The position numbers and the translations under genes are program-made. From contig CM066313.1 of NCBI GenBank assembly GCA_033807775.1, positions 61,116,484-61,180,483 of the forward strand: DNA of 64,000 bases, in the 5' to 3' direction. The stretch comes from Saussurea involucrata. Its lineage: Eukaryota > Streptophyta > Magnoliopsida > Asterales > Asteraceae. Under the pieces are notes generated by a model. It was not told the origin of the DNA and searched no databases. It saw only the letters and a program-made list of their open reading frames with translations. This document shows, piece after piece, positions 22,912 through 32,687 of this stretch (position 1 is its first letter; every line of letters starts with the position of its first letter).

Positions 22912-23633
22912 TGTAGGTTCCCAGATTCACGTTGTATCACGATAATGGTAAATAATTAGACAGCGGAAGCATTTTAAGCAAAGCCATTAAAGTGAGTGAT
23001 TGTGTAAACAATAACTGAACTGTGAAGATCAAAATATAGAACAGTAAAATGATAATGAAATAAAAACAAAGAACACTGCTCGTATATTGATAAAATGAAT
23101 CACTCCAAGAATATGTTCAAGAGAGTGTTCGGAAATCTCACAGGACAGTATCGTACGAAGTAGTGCTATGGAAATACTGCAGTGCGTGCTTTTTCAAATG
23201 TGGAAAACTATTCTTCCAAAAGCTTACAATTGTTGTTCCACTACCTCGCTATTTATAGACCTGATAAAGTGTAGACAGTGTACTGTCGTACCCCTGAATG
23301 ACACGTGGAAAGTGTGTCTCCAATCTTTAGGGCATACGTGGAAATTGTGGACACGTGTCTGACACTTCATTTCCTGTGAGACTTAGACTGACATAGGTCT
23401 TTTTCTCCACAGAGCTCTGTTGCAAGGGCTCTGTTGATCTTCTGTTGAAATACTTGTTCTCTTGCTGGAATTCTTCGACAGAGCTCTGATGAGCTCTGTT
23501 GGATCCGACAGAGCTCTGTTGAGCTCTGTTGGTCTTCTTGATGAACTTCTTCCAAGTCTCCTGTCTGATCTCTGTTGGTCTTCTGACTTGAACTATTTTC
23601 AATACTTTTACATCAGATGCTTTGGGACTAACA
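22912..23633 (-). repeat. 5' LTR of element E
   Basis: 722 bases. It differs from the 3' LTR by five substitutions and one extra 10-base GAGCTCTGTT unit near 23521-23530. A minus-strand TATAAATA at about 23250-23257 is the likely promoter. It is flanked outside by GGAAC at 23634-23638. Confidence 0.97.
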
Positions 23634-24126
23634 GGAACGTTTGAAAGTAGCTCAAGACAGACAGAAAAGCTATGCCGACCGACGCCGAAAACCGTTAGAG
23701 TTCCAAGTTGGAGATTTTGTGATGTTAAAAGTCTCGCCTTGGAAAGGAGTCATTCGATTCGGGAAACAAGGTAAGCTGAGCCCGAGGTACATTGGACCGT
23801 TTGCAATCATAGAAAGGATCGGAGAAGTAGCCTACAGGTTAGATCTTCCGCCAGAGTTAAGCAGGATTCATAACGCGTTTCATGTATCGAATTTCCGAAA
23901 ATGTTTGGTTACGCCGGATCAGGCAGTTTCTCTACCAGATATACAAGTTGATGAAAAGCTGAATTATATGGAGGAACCTGAAGCCATAGTTGACCACAAA
24001 GTTAAAGTGTTGCGGAACAAAGTAATCAGACAAGTGAAAGTTCAGTGGAGACATCATAAGGGTCAGGATGCAACTTGGGAATCAGAATCAGAAATGAGAA
24101 CTAAGTACCCGCACCTTTTTGCCTAA
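23634..24126 (+). CDS. pol: Gypsy integrase C-terminus and chromodomain of element C
   Basis: Continues the integrase frame broken at 11012. The C-terminal integrase domain has [16 protein letters not shown] and LSPRYIGPF (the GPY/F module), then [14 protein letters not shown] chromodomain follows from about 23970: [37 protein letters not shown], ending KYPHLFA. This ending and domain order are typical of the Tekay chromovirus clade. The chromodomain is thought to guide insertion to particular chromatin. This 3' part shows no nonsense codon, unlike the upstream pol. Confidence 0.93.
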
Positions 24127-24149
24127 ACCGAATTCCGGGACGGAATTCT

Positions 24150-24165
24150 TTTAAGGGGGAGATGA
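24150..24165 (+). other. Polypurine tract of element C
   Basis: TTTTAAGGGGGAGATGA directly precedes the 3' LTR start TGTAATACC. It primes plus-strand DNA synthesis. Confidence 0.9.
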
Positions 24166-24660
24166 TGTAATACCCCGGGTAAGTTCGTTAGTTAAATCCT
24201 AGTTCCGTTAAATTTATTTAATTATATAATTGATGTTTAGGGTAAGTATGGGTTAATTTATAAGAAAAAGGTATTTTAGTCATTAGAGGATAATTTAGGG
24301 ACTAAAATGGTAAATTGGATTAGATATTATTCATTTAGACAATCAGATATTTCACAATCAGAAAATATCAGTTTGAAGTGTATGTATGTGTTCTTGGAGC
24401 TAAGAAGAAGAAAAGAAAGAGTCTTGTGGTTAAGACATCATTTGGTGTGCTTGGAAGTGAAATTAAGGTATGTCCCTTTACATTTTTTTGTGTATAATTG
24501 TATTTAGAAGGTTTCTATCGGATTAGAATAGTTGATTTCAAGCCTGGTAGTAATTACAGTCGAATCTGGGTAGAAAATGCATGAACAGACAGTGTCATAC
24601 CTGTTTCTAAAAACCAATCTAGAATCCCACCATGCCCTGGTTTTAAAAATATAGGTATCA
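24166..24660 (+). repeat. 3' LTR of element C
   Basis: About 495 bases, starting TGTAATACCCC and ending GGTATCA, a gapped inverted match. The start is fixed by the PPT and the end by resumption of the gag frame of element B at 24661. A small open frame inside (24307-24507) has no support as a gene. The matching 5' LTR should lie left of the window. Confidence 0.78.
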
Positions 24661-25255
24661 GAATCCTTTCTTCTGAGGAGTTAGAAGAGAAGAGAAAAGA
24701 GAAAGCGAAGAATATTCCTGTGAACAATACCTCTGTGCCTTATGCTTACAAACCTATAAGGTTCACTCCAGAACAAAATGGAAAATGGAAAGTCACTGAC
24801 CAACCTATCTCTTATTCTGCAGTAAATCAAAGAGGGAAATCTTTTTGGTCCAAGGAATCTCATCAAGAGAGAAATGCCAGTTTCAGGAAAACAAATCAGG
24901 ACAGGAAGTTTGTAAAAACATCTGATCCTAGAAATTTTCAATCTCAAAAGGCATGTAATCCCCAAATGATGAATAAAAATAGAAGTTTGAGTCAATCATT
25001 TCCTTGTTCTGTCAATTGTAATTCCATTAAGCTTTTGTTAAAACTGCAAAATCATCTGAATGGTCCCCACTGCATTCTGAATTAGTCACAAGAGAGGAAA
25101 AATCCTAAGACTAATCCTCAGAATATGCAAAGAAAATCCTCTGGCACACCATCAAAGAATGGAAAGCCAGCAGGTAAAACAGTAAACACCCCCAAACCTA
25201 ACAAGAAAGGACCCATTATGCAATGGGTACCTAAAAAAACTAATTTGTCTTGTAG
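24661..25255 (+). pseudogene. gag: Gag C-terminal part of element B
   Basis: Picks up in mid-gag at a segment matching FKILASNAVEVEKK of element E, then IRFTPEQNGKWK, SFWSKES and LKLQNHLNGPHC. A TAG at 25083-25085 interrupts it, and the same frame goes on to PNKKGPIMQWVPKKT. One base is absent near 25230 compared with E, so the reading frame changes just before the protease. Nearby TTTGTCTTGTAG corresponds to the pyrimidine-rich junction spacer of the other elements. It is the basic, RNA-binding tail of Gag by homology. Confidence 0.88.
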
Positions 25256-26655
25256 AAGCAACATGTGCAGATCTGGTACTTAGACTCAGGATGTTCCAGG
25301 CACATGATAGACAACAAAGAGCTACTGACCTCATTCAAAGATAAAATGGGAGGTGCAGTAACCTTTGGAGGTGACGGACAATGACAGATTAAAGGTTATG
25401 GTGTTTTGACCAATGGAGGTGTTTCTGTATCTAAAGTTGCTTATGTTGAAGGTTTAAATCATAATCTACTTAGCATAAGTCAATTGTGTGATCATGGTTT
25501 TGATGTTAATTTTAAGAAGAAATACTGTTCTTTGTTAGTTTCAGAATCTGGTCAAGAGTTGCTCAAAGCTGATAGGAAAGGCAATCTCTATAAAATGAAT
25601 TTCAATCCTAATCAAAAACCTAATTCAGAGAGACTCTGTTTAGTCTCTGTGAATAAGGAAGATGCCTGGCTTTGGCACAAAAGATTTGCTCATTTGAATT
25701 TTTCCAATCTTGACAAGCTTGTGAAACTGAACTTAGTAAAAGGTCTGCGTTCTCTTAAATTTGACAAAGACCATATTTGTTCTGCCTGTGAATTGGGTAA
25801 GCTGAAAAGGGCTTCACACAGAATAAAAAGTGATCACAACTGCCCTAGACCTTTGCATATGCTTCATGTGGATCTCTGTTGTCCAATATCTGTGCAAAGT
25901 CTGTTTGGCAGAAAGTATATTCTACTTCTTATAGATGAATATTCTAGATATACTTGGGTTGAGCTCATCAGAGTAAAATCTGATGTCCCAGAAATTCTGA
26001 TAAATCTGTTGAAGAGAATACAGGTTCTGCTAGGTCTGAAGATTCAAAAGCTGAGAAGTGATAATGGGACTGAGTTCAAAAATGCCAAAATTGATTCCTA
26101 CCTTACAGAGGAAGGAATCTCCCAGAACTTCTCTGCTGCTAGAACTCCTCAACAAAATGGTGTTGTTGAGAGAAAGAACAGAACTCTGGTGGAAGCTGCC
26201 AGAACTATGTTAGCAGGATCTGATCTTTTCATCAACTTCTGGGCAGAAGCAGTCTCAACAGCATGTTTTACCCAAAACAGAGCTGTCATTTTAAAAGATT
26301 TAAAAAGACTGCTTATGAGCTGATCAACAACATAAGGCCAAAAGCCTATAGAGTCTACAATTCAAGAACAAAAGTCATTCAAGAAAGCATCAATGTATCC
26401 TTTGATGAAAAATCATCAAGTTTCTCTGAAAGCCAATCATCAGAGAGGATACAGATTGCAGAGGAGCCCAGTTCCTCAAAGACAAGAGAAGAGAATATCA
26501 ATCTGATATTCAGTGACTTCTTTGATGATGAAGATTCCTATGAAGACATCACCAGAGGCAATCAAGTTCAGAGCTCTGCGGAACAGAAGCTAACAGGTAC
26601 ATCTCTGACAAGTCCCTCAATTACTTCACCATCTACTTCTCTGTCCACAGGTTAA
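25256..26655 (+). pseudogene. pol: Copia protease and integrase of element B
   Basis: The protease active site DSGCSRHM lies near 25285. A TGA at 25382-25384 follows. The zinc region is WLWHKRFAHLNF to ICSACELGK. The integrase core has LHVDLC, LRSDNGTEF and GVVERKNR, though the usual CGP after the first Asp is CCP. The frame shifts near 26290. About 40 residues are deleted around 26338, removing the block with FGCKC and GKFDxKADEG that E retains, so NIRP joins directly to KAYRVYN. Stop at 26653-26655. Inactive. Confidence 0.92.
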
Positions 26656-28563
26656 GTTCAGAGAAATGAGAGACAATAATTAGAGGAGAGAGAGCCTGAA
26701 CAAGAACCATCATCACCTCCACTGACCAATGTTGGAAGCAATTCCTTATATGAAAGCTCACCTTCTCAGAGCCCTGCTGGCACCTCACAGAGCAATGAAG
26801 CCACTCTCCAGAGCAGTGTGCCTCAGAGCCCTGGTGCCAACCCTCAGAGCTCTGAAGCTGACATTCACCTTTTCCCTTCAGAAGCACAGACACCACCTAT
26901 TGTCCATGCTCCCATGACCAGATGGACGAAGGATCACCCCCATCATCAGATTATAGGTGCTGCTGAAGAAGGTGTAAAGACAAGATCTGCCATAACCAAT
27001 GAAGCTTTCTTTGTGAATTTCTTGAGCATGATTGAGCCAAAGAAAATTACTGAAGTCCTGGAAGACCTAAACTAGATTGAAGCTATGCAAGAGGAGCTTC
27101 TTGAATTTTAAAGAAACAAAGTTTGGTCCTTGGTTCCACTTCCAAAAGACAAAGCAGCAATTGGAACCAAGTGGGTTTTCAGGAATAAGAAAGATGAAGA
27201 TGGGATAATCATAAGAAACAAAGCAAGGTTGGTTGCAAAGGGATATTGCCAAGAAGAGGGCATTGATTATGATGAAACCTTTGCACCAGTGACTAGGCTA
27301 GAGGCAATCAAAATCTTCCTAGCCTATGCTGCTCATAAAGGTTTCAAGGTCTATCAAATGGATGTAAAATCTGCCTTTCTGAATGGAAATTTGCAAGAGG
27401 AAGTATATGTCCAGCAACCTCCAGGCTTTGAAAGCTCAGAGTTTCCAGATCATGTATACAAGCCAGACAAAGCTCTGTATGGGCTTAAGCAAGCTCCCAG
27501 AGCCTGGTATGAAACTCTGTCCTCATTTCTGTTGGTCAACCACTTTGAAAAAGGTACCGTGGATACTACCTTATTCATTAGGAGATATAAAAATGATATA
27601 CTTCTGGTACAGATATATTTTGATGACATTATCTTTGGGTCGACTAGACAAGAGTACTGTGATAGGTTTGAGGATTTAATGAAAAGTGAGTTCAAAATGA
27701 GCATGATGGGATAACTTTCTTTCTTCCTTGGTTTACAAGTAAAACAATCCATCAGAGGCACCTTTTTAAGCCAATCTAAATATGTCTATGATATTTTGAA
27801 AAAGTATAAGCTCAATAACTCAAATCCTATGAAAACTCCTATTGCCACTGGAGTTAAACTTGACCATGATCCACAGGGTCAATCTGTGGATGTCAAGAAC
27901 TACAGAGGCATGATAGGGTCACTTCTGTACTTAACTGCTAGAAGACCTGATATAATGTTTGCAACCTGTCTCTGTGCTAGATTCCAAGCTAATCCTAAGG
28001 AATTCCATTTGTCTGTTGCCAAACGAATTTTCAAATATCTCAAAGGGACTCAATTCATGGGTCTCTGGTATCCTCTTAGCTCTGGTTTTGAGCTTGTAGC
28101 ATACACAGATACAGACTATGGAGGATGCAGGAATGACAGAAAGAGTACTTCTTGTAGCTGTCAATTGCTAGGAGATAAAATGGTGAGTTGGACATCCAAG
28201 AAGCAGAACTGTGTGTCAACCTCTACAACAGAAGCAGAATATGTTGCCGCTGCTAGTTGTTGTTCACAAGTCATATGGATGAAAACTCAGCTCAGAGACT
28301 ATGGACTGGAGTACAACAAAGTCCCAATTCTCTGTGACTCCAAGAGTGCAATAGCAATTACAACAAATCCAGTTCAGCACTCCAAGACAAAGCATATTGA
28401 TATAAGGTACCACTTTATCAAAGATCATGTTGAAAAAGGGACAATTGAAATGTATTTTGTTTCAACTGACTTCCAACTTGCTGATCTGTTCACAAAAGCC
28501 CTTGATGAAAGGAGATTTAATTTCTTAATCAGCAAGATGGGTATGCTAAACATGTCCTCCTAA
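26656..28563 (+). pseudogene. pol: Copia reverse transcriptase and RNase H of element B
   Basis: The linker carries TRWTKDHPHHQIIG. A TAG at 27073-27075 replaces the Trp of NWIEA, and a TAA near 27109 replaces the Glu of EFERNK. RT then has [31 protein letters not shown] and a catalytic box YFDDIIFGS, where E has YVDD. A TAA at 27712-27714 stands where E and G have GAA. RNase H (27796-28563) has TDTDYGGC, STTEAEY, CDSKSAIAI and [13 protein letters not shown]. Apart from the stops the frame is continuous. Confidence 0.93.
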
Positions 28564-29585
28564 ACTCTGGTAAAATCATCAGAGTCACTGACTTTCATCT
28601 CAGAGCTCTGACAGAGTAGTTAGGTAGTTCATGTAAACAGAGCTTCTGATGTTAACCTCAGAGCTTTGCCATCATTTAATATTTTCTTGTTTTTCTGAGT
28701 TTCAACTCTGTTCATCTGAAACTCTCTTGTATAAAATCTACACAAGTCTCTCAAAAGTTACACATATCAAGGGGGAGCTGAAAAACTAAATCTGTGAATA
28801 AGCTCATCATTTCAGGGGGAGCTTAAAAGAAAATAAGCATTGTTTAAGAGGGAGCAAGTCAAAACTTTCAAATCTTCATGACTTGGCTTGATAAACAAAA
28901 GAACAATCTTTTTAAAGAAAGGGAAAACCTATTCTGATGAAAACATTTTTGGTTATATCTCTGAACCTATACTCAGAATCAGGTCTCTGGAGAATTCACC
29001 AGAGCCTCTGACATAATCATCAGAACTCTGTGATTCCTCTGAGAAACTTCTGTAGTATTAGTTCTCTGATTATTTTCATCATCAGATATAGGATTTGCAA
29101 ATGATTTTAGGGTAAAGGTAAAACATCTTGAGAATCTGGGTTACTTGAAAGAATGTCAGAGGTCACTCAATAGAGGCAAGAATGTGCCAAGAGTTCCAAC
29201 AGAGCTCTGCCATTTTCTTGGTGACTTACACTTTCTCTGATATTGGTCATCAGAAGTGAGGGTTATTTCTGAACCTCAACCACATGTCACTAACCAATCT
29301 TTAACCGTGATGGTTCCATATCAGAAAAGTTGTCAGACCCAAAACCCACGTGGCATTTTTTGATTGGGCAACTACCATTAGCTGTTCCCACGTTCCACTG
29401 TAGAAAATGTTCCACTTTCTGACACTCAAGTGTCTACAGTGCCTACGATGGTTATCCTTGCCAAATTCTTTGAGTATAAATACCCATTTGAATCCACATT
29501 TCATTCCTTACGCTTTCTTACCCTTTTAATATCTGCAAATTCCCTCTCAAAATATCTTGTTCTTCAAGTTCTTTCACCTACAACA
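28564..29585 (+). promoter_or_regulatory. Spacer between pol and ORF3 of element B: PPT-like motifs, G-box and TATA box
   Basis: Non-coding. Purine motifs AAGGGGGAGC near 28770, AGGGGGAGC near 28814 and AGAGGGAGC near 28850 resemble the real PPT. CAGAGCTCTG-type words recur. A G-box CCACGTGG lies at 29346-29353 with a further CCACGTT near 29386. TATAAATACCC at 29475-29485 lies about 100 bases before the ORF3 ATG at 29586. The TATA context matches element E over about 17 bases. I infer an internal promoter. Confidence 0.6.
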
Positions 29586-31380
29586 ATGGGACAAGAAAAC
29601 TCAGCTGAATCAAGCAGGATTGTTCCTGTTGATACGATCATCATCCAACCCTACGCTTTCACCGATAACAACTACAGGTTTTCTACCAACCCTGCAAACT
29701 ACGAACCCTTGTACCACATCATTGTCGAGTTCTTTCGATGTTCTGAACTGTTCTTAGCCTTAACCAAAGTCGATGAAAACCTACCCCAACTCTATGTCCA
29801 ACAATGGTGGACCACTTGCCAGTATATCGAGGAAAGGAAAGGTATCATGGGCAAAGTTGATGCTGGACCAAATGCTGGAGCAGGTACCATTCGTATCAGG
29901 CCTAAAACCATTAGAAGAATCTTTGGCCTTAGAACCCCAGAAGAATTAGGAATCCCTGTCTATGAAAAGGCACCTGAGCTACCCATACTCCTAGAATTCA
30001 TCCGATTTCTAGGATACAATGATAACCTGGACAAGCTAGGTACCTTCAAAAGAGGTAAATTGCCACCCATCTGGAACTTCATGTTCTCTGCACTTAACAA
30101 AACTCTTACCTACAAGAGTGGCAGTCAGGATCAAGCCAGTACAGAGATCCTACAAATCATGTATGGTCTCTATTTCAATCGAAAGTTCGACTATGCTACC
30201 ATTCTTTACAAAGAGCTTCTCACCGTGGTAAACCTCAAGACCAATGCTCTAGCCAAGGGAAGATTAGTGGGAGAAGACATAAACCTGAAAGCCATTAGGT
30301 TTCCCAGACTGATAAGCATAGTCATCAGAGAAGCATTTGATGCTCTCCAGCTCACTCAACAGGGAGCTCCAATGCTAGTCTGGACCATGTCCTCTTTCAG
30401 ACCGACGATCACTGGTACGTATCCTAACTCTCGCAGAGTCCCTAGGACAATGCTCACTCTTATCCACTCCGAACATATTTCCCTTCAAAACTATAAACAT
30501 GCTGCTCAACCTCAAGATCCTGAGGTGAGATCCCCATCATACTTAGGTTCTGAGCCTACTTTAGATGTGCCCATTAGAGAGGCACAAGAAGTAGAAGTAA
30601 GACCAGAGCAAGAGTACTCTTAGAGAGGTCTGCCTCAGAGAAAGAAGAAGAGAACATTGTTCGTGATAGAGCATCCCCAGAGGAGGCTGTCACAGAGGGT
30701 GTCAGAGATACTATAGAGAGATCAACCTCCTCTGATAGTAGTGAGAAAGAGAGAAGTGAGAAAGAGCAAGAGATCCTAGAGTTTTCTAACCCCATAGAAA
30801 CCGAGTGTCCGGTGAGAGTAGAAGAAGATGTTCACAAGAACACACACGTGTATTTTCCTTCCCCAACTCCCAGTGCTCGCACATTATCTGTCCATGAGGA
30901 TCAAGCTCATATGGACATTGAAACAGAGGTGCACACCTCGAACCCTAACCAGCTAAACCGCTCAGAGGACACTCTTCATGCCTCTGAGATGCACATAACC
31001 GGGGAATCTCTGTTTGGTAATGATGTTCATTCGCCCCAGAACATTCATAGGTCACCTACACACGATGATGCCTCTGTGGCACATCTAGACAAATCACAAA
31101 ATAGACCTAGAATTTTCAAAATTCCACGTAGTCTATGCCCAACTCAGGGGCAGTGGGATAACCTAGTGAAAAAAGGGAAGACGAGTCTTGATCACAACTC
31201 CTCCCAACACATTAGATTTTCCTTATCTGAATCTGAGGAGGAAGAGGAAAATCTAGTCAAAACACCCCGAGATGATTCTCCTCTGAGGGAACATCAAGGA
31301 CAGGATGGAAGTCCTTCCAGAGACAACATCAAAACATCTCTGAAAGAAGGAGCCTCTGGACTCAAGGCTCAATTGGAAAC
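29586..31380 (+). pseudogene. ORF3 of element B, 5' part
   Basis: ATG 29586 is chosen because it matches the ORF3 start of E. An upstream in-frame non-ATG extension to 29430 would cross the TATA box. The N-terminal domain has QQWWTTC, TIRRIFGLR, LLEFIRFLGYN, LPPIWNFMFS, TLTYKSGSQDQAS, YGLYFNRKFDYATILY and FPRLISIVI. A frameshift near 30600 is followed by an acidic Ser/Glu linker to 31380. There element F cuts the frame within LET, after duplicating GAAAC. The rest resumes at 40059. Function unknown; no membrane features. Confidence 0.82.
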
Positions 31381-31660
31381 TGTTAGGGCAGGTTTTATAG
31401 TTGATTTAAAGTTCAAGGGTTGTTTTGTATTAATTCATTTTGAGCCTTATTAGTGAACGGGCCGTGGGCTTGTTAACCACGGGCCCAATATATTTAATGT
31501 TGATTAGCTTGGAAAAACAAGGTAATCATCTCTTTTACTTTCGAAATCGTATTGTAATATTCTCTCTGAAAGATTAATGAAAGGGATGACCAGTTGAAAT
31601 CATTGCTCTTATTGCTTGTCATTACGATTTCATATTTGTTGCACGGATCTGGATTCTACA
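31381..31660 (+). repeat. 5' LTR of element F
   Basis: Starts TGTTAGGGCA and ends GGATTCTACA. It contains a short inverted repeat GGGCCGTGGGC/CCACGGGCCC near 31460-31490, a likely RNA hairpin. No clear TATA box is visible. Five positions differ from the 3' LTR. Confidence 0.96.
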
Positions 31661-31662
31661 AT

Positions 31663-31674
31663 TGGTATCAGAGC
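31663..31674 (+). other. Primer-binding site of element F
   Basis: TGGTATCAGAGC, two bases after the 5' LTR, complementary to the 3' end of plant initiator tRNA-Met. Confidence 0.96.
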
Positions 31675-32687
31675 AGACAAACGGATTCGATTCAAAGCTT
31701 CATTCATCAATTTCTGGTTAGTTTGACTTTTACCCGTCTGACTATTCTTGAATTCTTGAATATTTGATTCAGTCGAAATTGGTTGTTTTTGCTTATTGGG
31801 TTGTGTTAGCATTATCGTTATAAGTGTTTCTGCAAATTTTCACATCCTAATTCATTCGTTTGATTGGTCAATTTAGCAATTTAAGATCAAAGTTTTTGGT
31901 AGTGTTCTTCAACAAAAATCGAATTTTTACCATCAAAACGTGTTCTTTTTGCTTAGAAATCGATTGGGTTAGTGTTAGTTTTGTGTTTGGTATTGTTTCT
32001 AATCTTTCAGGAACAATTTTGAGTAACCCTAGTTGAGAAATCGACTGAACTGAGTAAACAGCCGCAGTGTCCGGACAAACCCAACCGCAGTTTCCGGACA
32101 AGTTCATTTTGTCCGGACGTTTGTGGTTCCATCCGGATTCTTCCAATTTTTCCGGACAACCAGTTTCTTCCGGGTAAGTCATCCATCCGGGTAAGTATCC
32201 TATAATCTCAAACCTATCCGAGTAATATTGTTCTGGATAACTCAAAGTATCCGGAAATAAATTTTATCCGGAAATCCATTTTTTACCCGGAAACTTCGTG
32301 GTATCCGGAAACTGCACAGTATCCGAAAACTCCATCGTACCCGGAAAACTTAATACTGTCCGGAATCCACAGCATCCGTTAAGCTTCTGTTTGAATTGTT
32401 CTCTATCCGGTAACTTAAGACCATCCGGTAACCTTGGTTATCCGGACAACTCAAGTTTTCCGGACTCCCTTGCTTATCCAGACAACTCTGCATAATTGAA
32501 CTGCTTTCTTCAATTCTGATCCGGACACTTCCAGATCAGACCACTTATTTGGATTCCTATCCAGTAAGGTAAGTTATTGTCTAACCACTCACAGAACCTG
32601 CGTTAGGACTCCACTCTTAGTGCCTTGCGTTAGGTTTTACACTTGAATCAATCTACACGTCTGACGATCACTCCGTTGCAACCAAAA
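31675..32687 (+). other. Long 5' leader of element F with TCCGGA cluster
   Basis: About 1 kb of untranslated leader. From about 32068 to 32530 there are about 12 exact TCCGGA palindromes and many near copies (ATCCGGT, ACCCGGA, TCCGGGT), roughly one every 40 bases. No open frame of note. The position between PBS and gag is where packaging and dimerization signals usually lie. Confidence 0.8.

Larger units (their letters stand above)
11013..23633 (-). mobile_element. Element E: complete SIRE-type Ty1/copia retrotransposon
   Basis: A complete 12.6 kb minus-strand element. LTRs lie at 22912-23633 (5') and 11013-11724 (3'), a tRNA-Met PBS at 22898-22909, a PPT at 11725-11738, and 5-base TSDs GGAAC at 11008-11012 and 23634-23638. 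Order: gag, PR-INT, RT-RH, spacer, ORF3, ORF4. LTRs differ by five substitutions and one 10-base copy-number change (about 0.7%), making it the youngest datable insertion here. It nevertheless carries several in-frame stops and no obvious frameshift. Words built on CAGAGCTCTG recur in the LTRs and spacer. Confidence 0.97.
8861..24660 (+). mobile_element. Element C: Tekay-type Ty3/gypsy retrotransposon, 5' part outside window, interrupted by element E
   Basis: Plus-strand chromovirus: RT, RNase H and integrase at 8861-11012, then after a 12.6 kb insertion (element E) the integrase end, chromodomain, PPT and 3' LTR at 23634-24660. The two halves join in frame across the GGAAC duplication. The 5' half lies left of element D, outside the window. 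It is itself inserted in the gag of element B: the B gag frame resumes at 24661, with predicted TSD GAATC (24661-24665). It is decayed, with three nonsense codons and one frameshift in the visible pol. Confidence 0.9.

Noticed and set aside
24307..24507. A 66-codon plus frame in the 3' LTR of gypsy C
   Set aside because: It lies in LTR sequence after the PPT and has no recognisable domain.
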